Shown piece by piece: positions 1 through 8,020 of a DNA stretch of 30,434 bases. The notes under the pieces are model-generated. The model ran no database searches, was not told the DNA's origin, and saw only the letters and a list, made by a program, of their open reading frames with translations. Both the position numbers and the translations under genes were made by a program. Each line of letters begins with the position of its first letter. Positions within the stretch are counted from its first letter, which is position 1. Source of the DNA: Actinobacteria bacterium casp-actino8 (GTDB lineage: Bacteria > Actinomycetota > Acidimicrobiia > Acidimicrobiales > Ilumatobacteraceae); contig LFFH01000004.1 of assembly GCA_001510455.1 (NCBI GenBank), forward strand, positions 1-30,434, in the 5' to 3' direction.

Positions 1-884
1 CATTCGAACGACTCCAACGGGCGTTCACCAATGATCTCGGCAAGATCGGCCCGGGTCGAGCCCAGTACACCCATCTTCTCGATGCAGAGGGTTCGGTTCT
101 CGACGACATCATCGTGTGGTGGCTTCCCGACGACGGATCGGGCAGCGATCGTTTCGACGTCGTTCCGAACGCATCGAACACGTCGAGAGTGATCGGTGAA
201 ATCGGTGGAATCGACACCACGTCACGACGAGCCGTGATCGCTGTCCAAGGTCCGAAGAGTCGTGCAGTGCTGGAGCGAGTCGTTCCGGCGGCGGCATCGG
301 TCACTCGCAACCAGGTCGCCCAGGTCGGATTCGACGACGTCGAGTGCACGGTCGCCGGTACCGGATACACCGGCGAGGACGGCGTCGAACTCGCCGTACC
401 GACCGCGAACGCCGGAGACCTCTGGGACGCGCTGCTCGGCGCCGGAGCCGTCCCAGCCGGACTCGGCGCTCGAGACACGCTGCGACTCGAGGCCGGCCTA
501 CCTCTGCACGGTCACGAACTCGGACCCGGGATCAGCCCATTACAAGCCGGGCTCTCGTGGGTGGTGTCGTGGGACAAGGGTGATTTCGTGGGTCGAGCGG
601 CACTCGAACGTGAACGTTCTGCCGGGATCGACCGCCGGCTGATCGGTGTGGCCATCGACGGACGACGTCCGGCCCGAGAAGGATCGACCGTGTCCGCCGA
701 CGGACGACCGATCGGCGAGGTGTCGAGCGGCAATTACTCTCCGACCCTCGGCCATGCGATCGCTCTCGCATTCGTCGAACCGGGCATCGATATCGGAACG
801 AGTGTCGAACTCGACGTTCGCGGCACGATGATCTCCGGCGTCGTCTGTTCGCCGCGCTTTTTGAACCGACGCACCACCGACTGA
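1..884 (+). CDS. gcvT: Aminomethyltransferase (glycine cleavage T protein), 5' end outside window
   Basis: T protein of the glycine cleavage system. It transfers the methylene group from the aminomethyl-lipoyl arm of the H protein to tetrahydrofolate and releases ammonia. The frame is open from base 3, so the N-terminus lies before the window; a GTG at 114 is internal. About 293 residues are visible, most of the usual 360-400. Family marks include the region with GYTGEDGVEL, the segment ARDTLRLEAGLPLHGHEL and the C-terminal barrel with VGRAALERER and GEVSSGNYSPTLGHAIALAFV. It converges on the gene ending at 932; gcvP lies just beyond on the opposite strand, so the two glycine-cleavage genes are close but not co-transcribed. 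gcvH and the L-protein gene are not in the window. Confidence 0.93.
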   Translation, partial: FERLQRAFTNDLGKIGPGRAQYTHLLDAEGSVLDDIIVWWLPDDGSGSDRFDVVPNASNTSRVIGEIGGIDTTSRRAVIAVQGPKSRAVLERVVPAAASVTRNQVAQVGFDDVECTVAGTGYTGEDGVELAVPTANAGDLWDALLGAGAVPAGLGARDTLRLEAGLPLHGHELGPGISPLQAGLSWVVSWDKGDFVGRAALERERSAGIDRRLIGVAIDGRRPAREGSTVSADGRPIGEVSSGNYSPTLGHAIALAFVEPGIDIGTSVELDVRGTMISGVVCSPRFLNRRTTD

Positions 885-931
885 CGTTGCGTCCCCTCCG
901 TCGCTCGCGGGTGCCCGCAATGGGGTTGTCG

Positions 932-1528
932 TTACTTCGGGGGTGTGCGAACCCCGAACAGACCACCGGCCGATTCGGCGAACTGGGCGAGGGGTCCGAG
1001 TCGAGACGCCAGATCGCCGAGTGTCGACACTGCTTTGGCGACGTCGCCGGGCAGAGATCCCACCTGACCGAGAACACCGTCGACCCGCTTCAGTGTCGCG
1101 GTCACCTGTGGAACCACGATGCGAATGGGCTGTTCGATCTCGTCGAGCAACGCGTTCACACGACGGGCCACAGTGTTGATCTCACGCATGGTGTCGTTGA
1201 AGTTGGCCAGAGCTTGCACCATCTCGGCCGTCACGTGCGTCGCAGTGTCGACGGCTCGACCGGCCAGCGCCAACGGATTCACCCCTCCGATGAGGTTGAA
1301 GAGATCGTGCACCCCGTGACCGCTCTCGGCACGGGCGCCCGTTCGGATAGGAGTCGCTTCCGCCGCCGGCGACGTGGAGGTCGTACCCGCGGATGACGAC
1401 GATGGCTTCTCGGCCGGGGTTTTCTTGGCCTGCGATTTCTTGGCCGGGGATTTCTTGGCTGGCGACGTCTTGGTCGGGGATTTCTTGGCCGGCGACGAGC
1501 CGGAAGCTGACTTCTTGGAGGCGGCCAT
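932..1528 (-). CDS. SPAKK-repeat basic N-terminus with amphipathic helical C-terminus, function unknown
   Basis: The 198-residue protein has two parts. Residues 5-42 are a lysine-rich tract of repeated KKSPA/T pentapeptides resembling the SPKK motifs of histone H1 and bacterial nucleoid proteins. Residues of about 70-198 are rich in Ala, Leu, Val and Gly with heptad-like helices (ARRVNALLDEIEQPI, LPGDVAKAVSTLGDLASRLG) and no Cys or Trp. The ATG at 1528 is preferred over an in-frame TTG at 1537. The gene starts 23 bases after the gcvP stop on the same strand, so it is probably co-transcribed. A basic tail plus amphipathic helices is the layout of some phasin- or nucleoid-associated proteins; DNA binding is inferred from the repeats only. 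Confidence 0.75.
   Translation of the reverse strand: MAASKKSASGSSPAKKSPTKTSPAKKSPAKKSQAKKTPAEKPSSSSAGTTSTSPAAEATPIRTGARAESGHGVHDLFNLIGGVNPLALAGRAVDTATHVTAEMVQALANFNDTMREINTVARRVNALLDEIEQPIRIVVPQVTATLKRVDGVLGQVGSLPGDVAKAVSTLGDLASRLGPLAQFAESAGGLFGVRTPPK
936..958 (-). terminator. Hairpin at the 3' end of the SPAKK-protein gene, possible weak terminator
   Basis: Seven-base perfect arms (936-942 and 952-958) flank a 9-base loop, overlapping the last codons of the minus-strand gene that ends at 932. The gene converges on gcvT, so a bidirectional stop would make sense. There is no run of T after either arm, so intrinsic termination is only a possibility. Confidence 0.3.
1412..1495 (-). repeat. 15-nt coding repeat encoding KKSPA-type pentapeptides
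   Basis: Imperfect tandem 15-base units encode residues 12-39 of the basic protein, with the pattern K-K-S-P-A varied to K-T-S-P-A, K-K-S-Q-A and K-K-T-P-A. Such low-complexity coding repeats change copy number easily by slippage. Confidence 0.7.
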
Positions 1529-1551
1529 GGGAGCCAACCTAGCGTTCGGGC

Positions 1552-4461
1552 TCAGGCGTACGACGAGAGGGGCTCACACGTACAGATGAGGTTCCGGTCA
1601 CCGTGGGCCGCATCGATACGACCGACCGGAACGTGGTACCAGCGAGCGCCGGCTGGTGATCCCACGTGGCGAGGGTACACCCGATCCCAGGGGCCGGTGA
1701 GGTCGTCGAGCGTGTGCGGAGCCATCCGGAGAGGACTGTCATCGATCGAGACACGACCAGCTTCGATCTCGTCGATCTCGACTCGGATCGCCGCCATGGC
1801 GTCACAGAATCGATCGAGCTCGGCCTTCGTCTCACTCTCGGTCGGCTCGATCATCATCGTTCCGGCGACCGGAAAGCTGACCGTCGGGGCGTGGAACCCG
1901 TAATCCATGAGCCGCTTCGCGATGTCGTCGACGGTCACTCCCGTCGCTTTGGTGATCGGTCGGAGGTCGATGATGCATTCGTGGGCGATGAAGCCCGACG
2001 AACCGGTGTAGAGGACCGGGAAATGCGCTGACAGACGGCGAGCCATGTAATTGGCATTCACGATGGCCGCTTCGGTCGCCTGCCGGAGTCCGTCCGGACC
2101 CATGAGTCCGATGTACATCCACGAAATCGGCAGGATGCTCGCCGAGCCGAACGGCGCCGCCGACACCGGGCCGACCGGATCGTCGTCTCGCCGCGGATCG
2201 CCGGGAAGGAAAGGAGCCAAGTGCGCCCGAACGGCCACCGGACCCACGCCGGGACCGCCTCCGCCATGGGGAATGCAGAAGGTCTTGTGAAGATTGAGGT
2301 GACTGACATCGGCCCCGAACCAACCCGGCTTGGCGACCCCGACGAGGGCGTTGAGATTCGCCCCGTCGACGTACACCTGACCACCGGCTTCGTGCACCAT
2401 CTCGCACAGGCGCACGATTCCCTCCTCGAACACACCGTGCGTCGAGGGGTAGGTGACCATCACTGCAGCCAGCTTCTCGCGATGTTCGTCGATGCGGCGG
2501 GCCAGATCGACCAGATCGACGTTTCCGTCGTCATCACAGGCGACCACCACGACACGCATACCTGCCATGACGGCGCTGGCGGCGTTGGTGCCATGGGCAC
2601 TCGACGGAATGAGGCACACGTCCCGATGATCATCACTGCGCGACGAGTGGTAAGCCTTGATCGCGAGAAGACCAGCGAACTCGCCCTGACTTCCGGCATT
2701 GGGCTGCAGGCTCACGGCGTCGTAACCCGTGATCTCGGCCAGGGCCTTCTCCAGATCGTGGATCAGTTCTCGGTAGCCGATCGTCTCGTCGTCGGGAGCG
2801 AACGGATGGACATTGGCGAAGGCCGGCCAGGTGATCGGCTCCATCTCCGACGTGGCGTTCAACTTCATGGTGCACGAACCGAGAGGAATCATCGTGCGGT
2901 CGAGGGCCAGATCCTTGTCGGACAGGCGACGCAGATACCGCAACATCTCGTGTTCGGATCGATGAGCGCTGAACACCGGAGCGCTCAGGATCGGGTCGGT
3001 ACGACGCGCCTCCGGCACCAGACCGGCACGTCGACCGTCGTGAGCGCGGATGTCGTCGGGCGAGAGTCGCGTTCCCGTCAACGCCGACAGAAGATCCGCC
3101 AACTCCTCGACGGTGGTGCATTCGTCGACCGTCAACGAGACGGCACGATCGTCGACGCGACGTATGTCGAACCCTGCACCTCGTGCCGCGTCACACACCG
3201 AATCGACCGACACGTCCGGTTCGACGCAGATCGTGTCGAACCACGAATCGTGACGAAGTGTCCAGCCATGGTCGCCGAGTACCGATGCGACGATCGAGGC
3301 CAGACGATTCATACGCTCGGCGATACGGCGCAGTCCGTCCGGACCATGCCAGGCCGCGTACAGACCGGCGATGTTGGCCAGAAGCGCTTGTGCCGTGCAG
3401 ATGTTGCTCGTCGCCTTCTCTCGCCGGATGTGTTGCTCACGCGTCTGGAGAGCCAGGCGAAGTGCCGGCCGTCCGGAACGATCGGTGCTCACACCCACGA
3501 GACGTCCGGGCAGGGTTCGCGCGTGTTCGTTGGAGGTGGCGACGAAGGCGGCGTGAGGACCTCCGAAACCCATCGGAAGTCCGAAACGCTGGGCCGAGCC
3601 GATCACGATGTCGGCTCCGAACGAACCCGGTGATTCGAGGAGGACGAGAGCCATCGGATCGGCCGCCACCGTGACGACGAGTCCGGCCGAACGCCACGTG
3701 CGCATGAGGTCGTCGTGGCGCTCGACGCGCCCGGTCGACGTGGGGTACGACAAGAGGACGCCGAAACCGCGATCAACGTCGAAGGTGTCGACGGGTGCGA
3801 TCACGAGGTCGATCCCGAGCGGAACCGCTCGTGTGCGGAGCACCCGCAGGATCTGAGGATGAGTGTCGGCATCGACGAAGAAACTCGAACCTTCGTTCTT
3901 CGAAATACGACGCGCCATGGTCATGGCCTCGGCGGCTGCGGTCGCCTCGTCGAGAAGTGAGGCGTTGGCGACCGGGAGTCCGGTGAGATCGGTGATCAGC
4001 GTCTGAAAGTTGACGAGGGTCTCGAGACGACCCTGGCTGATCTCGGGCTGGTAGGGCGTGTAGGCGGTGTACCACGCCGGATTCTCGAGCACGTTGCGCT
4101 TGATGACGGGTGGAGTGATCGTGGGGGAGTACCCGAGCCCGATGAAACTCCGCCGAGGCGCGTTCGTGGAGGCGAGTGCTGCCAGAGCAGCCGTCATGTC
4201 TGTCTCGGTACGGGCGGCGGGAAGATCGAGTGGGCGGTCCACTCGAATCGACGCGGGTACGGCAGCCGCGATGAGCTCGTCGACGGTCTCGACACCGATC
4301 ACGGCCAACATGTCGCGCCACGACGAATCGTCGGCGTCCATGGTCGGCCCGATGTGACGGCGTTGGAACGCAGAAGAGTCGAAAAGTTCGTCGAGACTCG
4401 GATCGTCGCGATTCCGTGCGTCGAGCGACCGAGCGACGGCTGATCCGGGTGATTGCGTCAT
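1552..4461 (-). CDS. gcvP: Glycine dehydrogenase (decarboxylating), P protein
   Basis: PLP-dependent P protein of the glycine cleavage system. It decarboxylates glycine and passes the aminomethyl group to lipoylated H protein. At 969 residues it is the fused full-length form, with N-terminal (P1) and C-terminal (P2) halves in one chain rather than split gcvPA/gcvPB. The N-terminal half has the expected [21 protein letters not shown] and [12 protein letters not shown] segments. The C-terminal half has [19 protein letters not shown] and the PLP lysine in [17 protein letters not shown]726 by codon position. ATG at 4461 is the start. The 5' region is short, with no room for a glycine riboswitch. 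The SPAKK-protein gene follows 23 bases downstream. Confidence 0.97.
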   Translation of the reverse strand: MTQSPGSAVARSLDARNRDDPSLDELFDSSAFQRRHIGPTMDADDSSWRDMLAVIGVETVDELIAAAVPASIRVDRPLDLPAARTETDMTAALAALASTNAPRRSFIGLGYSPTITPPVIKRNVLENPAWYTAYTPYQPEISQGRLETLVNFQTLITDLTGLPVANASLLDEATAAAEAMTMARRISKNEGSSFFVDADTHPQILRVLRTRAVPLGIDLVIAPVDTFDVDRGFGVLLSYPTSTGRVERHDDLMRTWRSAGLVVTVAADPMALVLLESPGSFGADIVIGSAQRFGLPMGFGGPHAAFVATSNEHARTLPGRLVGVSTDRSGRPALRLALQTREQHIRREKATSNICTAQALLANIAGLYAAWHGPDGLRRIAERMNRLASIVASVLGDHGWTLRHDSWFDTICVEPDVSVDSVCDAARGAGFDIRRVDDRAVSLTVDECTTVEELADLLSALTGTRLSPDDIRAHDGRRAGLVPEARRTDPILSAPVFSAHRSEHEMLRYLRRLSDKDLALDRTMIPLGSCTMKLNATSEMEPITWPAFANVHPFAPDDETIGYRELIHDLEKALAEITGYDAVSLQPNAGSQGEFAGLLAIKAYHSSRSDDHRDVCLIPSSAHGTNAASAVMAGMRVVVVACDDDGNVDLVDLARRIDEHREKLAAVMVTYPSTHGVFEEGIVRLCEMVHEAGGQVYVDGANLNALVGVAKPGWFGADVSHLNLHKTFCIPHGGGGPGVGPVAVRAHLAPFLPGDPRRDDDPVGPVSAAPFGSASILPISWMYIGLMGPDGLRQATEAAIVNANYMARRLSAHFPVLYTGSSGFIAHECIIDLRPITKATGVTVDDIAKRLMDYGFHAPTVSFPVAGTMMIEPTESETKAELDRFCDAMAAIRVEIDEIEAGRVSIDDSPLRMAPHTLDDLTGPWDRVYPRHVGSPAGARWYHVPVGRIDAAHGDRNLICTCEPLSSYA

Positions 4462-4485
4462 GACGAAACCCGCATAGTGAGCGTG

Positions 4486-4491
4486 ACCCTA
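4486..4491 (-). promoter_or_regulatory. -10-like hexamer upstream of gcvP
   Basis: TAGGGT on the minus strand ends 24 bases before the gcvP ATG. A start site about 7 bases further on would give a leader under 20 bases. That leader would contain a 5-codon reading frame (4475-4458) whose TGA overlaps the gcvP ATG. Confidence 0.45.
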
Positions 4492-4523
4492 GTTCGCCTC
4501 CGGGTCAGCCCGGGGGAGCGGAC

Positions 4524-4529
4524 TAGCGT
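4524..4529 (+). promoter_or_regulatory. -10 hexamer for a leaderless SCO6745-type gene
   Basis: TAGCGT lies exactly 6 bases before the GTG at 4536, and no Shine-Dalgarno sequence is present. This is the spacing expected if transcription starts at the first base of the start codon. Confidence 0.6.
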
Positions 4530-4535
4530 CGAGAC

Positions 4536-5297
4536 GTGACTTCTCTCTCGTCTCGACCGACGTCCGTTCGCGTGGCTTCCGACATTGCCGGACCCGTCGG
4601 AGCCCTCGGCGGAGGTTTCATGTTGCACCCCGACGTGCTCGGTCCCGGGAAGGAGGCCGGCTATCCCGGCGGCTTCGCGTACTACGTGGTCGGTCGGGGA
4701 GGCGTCCTCGGTGACGTCGACGCCGAGGTGGTCGTCAGCGCGTTCGGTTTCTTCGCTCCCGATCTCGTGACATCGCTCTGGAACGCCGGCTCCGTCGTCG
4801 AGGGCGCTCGGGCCGGGGCGTATCGTTACGCAGAGGGTTGCGCCGAATGGGGAAGAACCCGACTCGCCGGATTCGCCGGTGCCGAACGCTTGGCCGATCT
4901 CATCACCCGTGTGGTCGACGGCGCCGACGTGGGAGGGCTGTCGCTCTTCGCCGGTTGGCGGGCGATGGAACGTCCCGATGACGCGGCCGGCCGCTGCTAT
5001 CTCCTTCTTCACGTTCTGCGCGAGCTTCGGGGGAGCGTTCATCTGCTCGCCTGCGTCGCATCGGGCCTCACCCCGCTCGATGCGGTCCTGGCCAACCCGA
5101 ACGGCGGAGTCGATCAGGCCGAGAGGTTCGGCTGGTCCGGTCCGTTCTCGATCGGGGCCGATCTGGTCGGCAAGTTCGCGGTGGCCGAGGAGCTGACCAA
5201 CTCGCTGATGGCCCGACATCTCGACGTTCTGACCGATGACGAATTGACAGACCTGAACGAGCTCGTCCGATCCGCCCACCACACCGTCTTCCCCTGA
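4536..5297 (+). CDS. SCO6745-type conserved actinobacterial protein
   Basis: The 253-residue protein matches, by pattern, the actinobacterial SCO6745 family, whose members carry an N-terminal motif with G-Y-PGGFAYYVVGRGG-LG and an FxFFAPDLV segment followed by a long helical domain. Family members of about 250-290 residues are often described as helix-turn-helix-like, but no biochemical role is known to me. The sequence shows no signal peptide or membrane span. GTG at 4536 sits right after a -10-like hexamer, suggesting a leaderless mRNA. It is divergent from gcvP across 74 bases. A long minus-strand frame over the same bases lacks family features and is a shadow. Confidence 0.8.
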   Translation: MTSLSSRPTSVRVASDIAGPVGALGGGFMLHPDVLGPGKEAGYPGGFAYYVVGRGGVLGDVDAEVVVSAFGFFAPDLVTSLWNAGSVVEGARAGAYRYAEGCAEWGRTRLAGFAGAERLADLITRVVDGADVGGLSLFAGWRAMERPDDAAGRCYLLLHVLRELRGSVHLLACVASGLTPLDAVLANPNGGVDQAERFGWSGPFSIGADLVGKFAVAEELTNSLMARHLDVLTDDELTDLNELVRSAHHTVFP

Positions 5298-5301
5298 TCA
5301 A

Positions 5302-5363
5302 AATCGCCCACTCTGTTGCGCAATGCACCTCTGGCGAGTACCAGCGCAACAGAGTGGGCGATT
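5302..5363. repeat. 20-bp perfect inverted repeat with 22-base loop
   Basis: Arms 5302-5321 and 5344-5363 are perfectly complementary. The loop holds a smaller CTGG/CCAG hairpin (5331-5334 with 5341-5344). It begins 4 bases after the stop codon of the SCO6745-type gene. A stem this long can end transcription or protect the mRNA 3' end, but no T-run follows. A mobile palindromic repeat is the alternative. Confidence 0.75.
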
Positions 5364-5405
5364 CTTGACGTGGCGAGTCGGGGCGATTGACTGGACGTCG
5401 GACGG

Positions 5406-5469
5406 GTCGATCGCATCGCACGACGATCGCATCGCACAGCGATCACATCACACGAACATCGCAAAGCAC
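5406..5469. repeat. Four tandem 16-nt repeats upstream of the thioesterase gene
   Basis: Copies lie at 5406-5421, 5422-5437, 5438-5453 and 5454-5469. The first two differ in one base. The third has a changed first base and G-to-A changes in the core, and the fourth is more decayed. The core reads CGATCGCATCGCAC. The array ends 19 bases before the chosen start codon of the thioesterase, so it lies in the 5' leader or promoter and may be a regulator-binding array. Confidence 0.7.
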
Positions 5470-5488
5470 AACTATGGGGGAGACGAGG

Positions 5489-5917
5489 ATGATGGACCAC
5501 ACACAGCCGCCGAAGGTCAGCGTCGACGAGATGAACGCCTTCATCGGCGGCCATTTCGGCGGAGCCTCCAATGCCTGCGAGCACATGGCCTTCGGTGAGG
5601 CGATCGCTGTCATGCACCCGAGTCCGGAGATGTTGCGCCCGGGCAAGATCATCAGCGGTCCGACGGTCTTCAGCATCTGCGATGCCGCCTTGTTCTATGC
5701 CGCCCTCAGTTGCACGTCGATGGAACCCATGACTCTGACGAGCGAGATGTCGATTCGATTCCTGCGGCCGGCCAGGGGAGAGGTCATCCGAGCTCGGGCG
5801 ACGATCCACACCTTGGCCGGACGCAACGTGGTGGGCACTGTCGAAGCATGGACGGACGACCCCGAGAAGCCGGTCGCCGTCGCTCAGGGGACCTACGTTC
5901 GCCCGAAACAGTCCTGA
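5489..5917 (+). CDS. PaaI-like hotdog-fold thioesterase
   Basis: A hotdog-fold acyl-CoA thioesterase of about 142 residues. The family pattern is visible: RPGKIISGPTVFSICDAALFYAAL gives the active-site helix region with its Asp, followed by TLTSEMSIRFLRPARG and the strands RARATIHTLAGRNVVGTVEAW. Such proteins hydrolyse aromatic or medium-chain acyl-CoAs; the substrate is not readable here. The start at 5489 follows a strong GGGGGAG with 6-base spacing; ATG 5474 and 5492 are in-frame alternatives, and a longer frame back to 5387 would translate the 16-nt repeats. FKBP follows 26 bases downstream but has its own promoter-like hexamer. Confidence 0.82.
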   Translation: MMDHTQPPKVSVDEMNAFIGGHFGGASNACEHMAFGEAIAVMHPSPEMLRPGKIISGPTVFSICDAALFYAALSCTSMEPMTLTSEMSIRFLRPARGEVIRARATIHTLAGRNVVGTVEAWTDDPEKPVAVAQGTYVRPKQS

Positions 5918-5931
5918 TCCCCGTCACCGCC

Positions 5932-5937
5932 TAGGGT
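5932..5937 (+). promoter_or_regulatory. -10 hexamer for a leaderless FKBP gene
   Basis: TAGGGT ends exactly 6 bases before the ATG at 5944, with no Shine-Dalgarno sequence between. Confidence 0.6.
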
Positions 5938-5943
5938 CACCTC

Positions 5944-6324
5944 ATGGCTCACGACGCGACGAAACCCTCCATCACGATCCCTGATGGCAACCCTCCGACC
6001 GACCTGCTGATCGACGACATCACCGTCGGTGACGGCGCCGAAGCGACGTCCGGCTGTCGACCGGTGATGCATTACGTGGGCGTCGCGTGGAGCAACGGAG
6101 TCGAGTTCGATGCCTCCTGGGACCGAGGGCAGCCCTTCAGCTTTCGACTGGGTGCCGGTGAGGTGATCGGGGGATGGGAACAAGGAGTCGCCGGAATGCG
6201 CGTCGGTGGCCGACGCTGCCTCACGATTCCACCGCATCTCGGGTACGGAAGCCGCGGAGCCGGCGGTGTCATCAAAGGTGGCGAGACACTCGTGTTCGTC
6301 GTCGACCTCCTCGACGTCGTCTGA
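5944..6324 (+). CDS. FKBP-type peptidyl-prolyl cis-trans isomerase
   Basis: A single-domain cytoplasmic FKBP of 126 residues that catalyses prolyl isomerisation during protein folding. It contains the family run in order: MHYVGVAWSNGVEFDAS, FRLGAGEVIGGWEQGVAGM, RRCLTIPPHLGYGSRGAG and LVFVVDLLDVV. The pocket residues expected for FKBPs (Y, FD, V-I-GW, Y, F) are present. There is no signal peptide and no trigger-factor or SlyD insertion. Some actinobacteria keep FKBP genes beside pafA; here it is about 18 kb from the proteasome genes. Confidence 0.94.
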   Translation: MAHDATKPSITIPDGNPPTDLLIDDITVGDGAEATSGCRPVMHYVGVAWSNGVEFDASWDRGQPFSFRLGAGEVIGGWEQGVAGMRVGGRRCLTIPPHLGYGSRGAGGVIKGGETLVFVVDLLDVV

Positions 6325-6420
6325 CGTTTCGCCAGGACCGACCCCCGGGCCGGCACGGGAGGGGATCGTCGTCGCTGGTCAGGACCTCGATCCCACCCAC
6401 CTTTTGTGACATAACGAAGA

Positions 6421-6822
6421 TTATGGGCGTTGCTTGATCCGCTCATGAAGAGGTCGGGCGGCATCCAGTAGCCATTCCAGGGCCTCTCGCAGCGTCGTCG
6501 CCGTGGCCCGCTTGTCGGCGACCTCTCGCTCGGTATCCGCGACGGCGCACGACAGCACGTACAGCTCGTCGTACAGCGCATCGAGTTCTCCACGCGCGAC
6601 GATCAGTTCGTCTTCACTGATCTGTAGCTCACGGGCTCGCTGACGACCCACCCAATCCCATTGGCGACAGGCCTGACTGCAGAATTCTTTCGGGCGGCCG
6701 GGACCGGATCGCTCCGGCATGACGCGGCGGCAATGTCGGCACCGCGGAGCCTCGATCGCCCGCCCCCGTCCCCCTTGAGTGGATTTCGTCATGACGAAAT
6801 CATGCTTCCGTTCGTCACCCAT
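6421..6822 (-). CDS. Small zinc-finger protein with coiled-coil tail, function unknown
   Basis: A 133-residue protein. The N-terminal part has a four-cysteine cluster, C28-x2-C31-x16-C48-x3-C52, in the context CRHCRRVMPERSGPGRPKEFCSQACRQ. This resembles short zinc fingers with a GRP-x-(Y/F)CS-x2-CRQ signature seen in actinobacterial small proteins. Residues of about 60-115 are strongly helical and charged (QRARELQISEDELIVARGEL, DTEREVADKRATA), suggesting a coiled coil. The ATG at 6822 and a second ATG at 6792 are both possible starts. The frame stays open to 7377 only as antisense to the aldolase gene. It is divergent from the aldolase with 33 bases between starts. A nucleic-acid-binding role is a guess. 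Confidence 0.7.
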   Translation of the reverse strand: MGDERKHDFVMTKSTQGGRGRAIEAPRCRHCRRVMPERSGPGRPKEFCSQACRQWDWVGRQRARELQISEDELIVARGELDALYDELYVLSCAVADTEREVADKRATATTLREALEWLLDAARPLHERIKQRP

Positions 6823-6843
6823 GGCGCGGATGGTCGTAGCGAG

Positions 6844-6849
6844 CAGACT
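6844..6849 (+). promoter_or_regulatory. -10-like hexamer for the aldolase gene
   Basis: CAGACT lies 6 bases before the ATG at 6856. It keeps only the conserved A2 and T6 of the pattern seen elsewhere in the window, so support is weaker. Confidence 0.35.
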
Positions 6850-6855
6850 GTCGAC

Positions 6856-7908
6856 ATGTCGACGCCTCCTGCGCCCCTTCACCGTTTCGCCAGCGACAAC
6901 AACGCGTCGGTTCATCCGAAGGTTCTCGAAGCGCTGAAAGAAGCCAACGACGGGCACGCCGTCGCCTACGGAGACGACCCCTGGACCGCGGCCGCCTCCG
7001 AACGATTCGACGACTTGTTCGGGCGGCATGTCGAAACACTCATGGTCTGGGGCGGGACGGGAGCCAACGTCCTCGCGCTCGCCTCGTTGCTCTCCCCCGC
7101 CGGGGCCGTGGTCTGTAGCGATGCCTCGCACATCAACCTCGACGAAACGGGTGCCCCCGAATTCGTTCTGGGCGCGAAGTTGCTCGACGTTCCCCATTCG
7201 GGCGGCAAGATCGTTCCCGAACAAGTGTCCGAGTTCCGACACTTCTCCGGTGTCGTCCACCACGTTCAGCCGAGTGTCCTGTCGATCACGCAGAGCACCG
7301 AATGGGGATCCCTGTACACCGCCGACGAGATCGCCGCACTCGCCGAGACCGCCCACGCCATGGGAATGAAGGTCCATCTCGACGGAGCCCGTATTGCCAA
7401 CGCCTGCGCTGCACTCGGCGGAACACTCGAGGCTCTTTGTTCCTTCACCGTCGACGCCGGCGTCGATGTGGTGTCGTTCGGCGGGGCCAAGAACGGTGCC
7501 ATGTACGGAGAGGCCGTCGTCTTCCTCGACCCGACGCTCGCCTCAGCGGCACCGTACGTCCGCAAGCAGATCACCCAGCTTCCATCGAAGATGCGCTACG
7601 TGTCGGCTCAGTTCCTCGCTTTGTTCACCGACGAACTCTGGATCGACAACGCCCGGCGAGCCAACGAGTCGTGTCGACACCTGTACGAGGCTCTCGAGGG
7701 AATACCCGGGATCGACCGGGGACCGGCGCCGGAGGTCAACAGCATCTTCCCGACTCTCGACGCCGAATTTCGTGAAACCGTTCGCGCCTGGTCGTTCTTC
7801 TACGACTGGGAACTCCCCCAAGTCCGATGGATGACCGCCTGGGACACGGAGCCCTCCGACATCGATCTGTTCGTGTCCGGTCTGCGCCACTTCTCGTCAC
7901 GCCTCTGA
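6856..7908 (+). CDS. Low-specificity L-threonine aldolase / beta-eliminating lyase family
   Basis: A 350-residue PLP enzyme of the threonine aldolase fold, splitting threonine or allo-threonine to glycine and acetaldehyde. The landmarks are RFASDNNASVHPKVLEAL at the N-terminus, the cofactor-loop YGDDPWTAAA, GGTGANVLALASLL, SHINLDETGAPE, the PLP-binding KVHLDGARIANA and the Schiff-base lysine K212 in SFGGAKNGAMYGEAV. Length and order fit the family. A glycine-forming enzyme close to gcvP and gcvT would link threonine degradation to glycine cleavage, which is inference from proximity. ATG 6856 is used; an in-frame extension to 6661 would be antisense to the zinc-finger gene. Confidence 0.9.
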   Translation: MSTPPAPLHRFASDNNASVHPKVLEALKEANDGHAVAYGDDPWTAAASERFDDLFGRHVETLMVWGGTGANVLALASLLSPAGAVVCSDASHINLDETGAPEFVLGAKLLDVPHSGGKIVPEQVSEFRHFSGVVHHVQPSVLSITQSTEWGSLYTADEIAALAETAHAMGMKVHLDGARIANACAALGGTLEALCSFTVDAGVDVVSFGGAKNGAMYGEAVVFLDPTLASAAPYVRKQITQLPSKMRYVSAQFLALFTDELWIDNARRANESCRHLYEALEGIPGIDRGPAPEVNSIFPTLDAEFRETVRAWSFFYDWELPQVRWMTAWDTEPSDIDLFVSGLRHFSSRL

Positions 7909-8020
7909 CCTGGACCGACCGACGTCACACGGCCGCCCCTGGCCACCCCTCGGAGGTCGGGTTACTTTGATCTTGCCGTCGGGGGGCGGTCGCTGGATCA
8001 GCGTTTCGCATGGGGGTCAT

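Noticed and set aside
2221..3633. 470-codon open frame on the plus strand
   Set aside because: Entirely antisense to gcvP, whose protein is unmistakable. High GC and few stop codons explain the long frame, and the translation shows no domain.
4462..4535. Glycine riboswitch before gcvP
   Set aside because: The gcvP leader would be under 20 bases, far too short for a glycine aptamer, and the divergent gap is only 74 bases.
4458..5282. 274-codon minus-strand frame
   Set aside because: Opposite to the SCO6745-type gene, which has recognisable motifs and a promoter-like hexamer. The minus translation is low-complexity and featureless.
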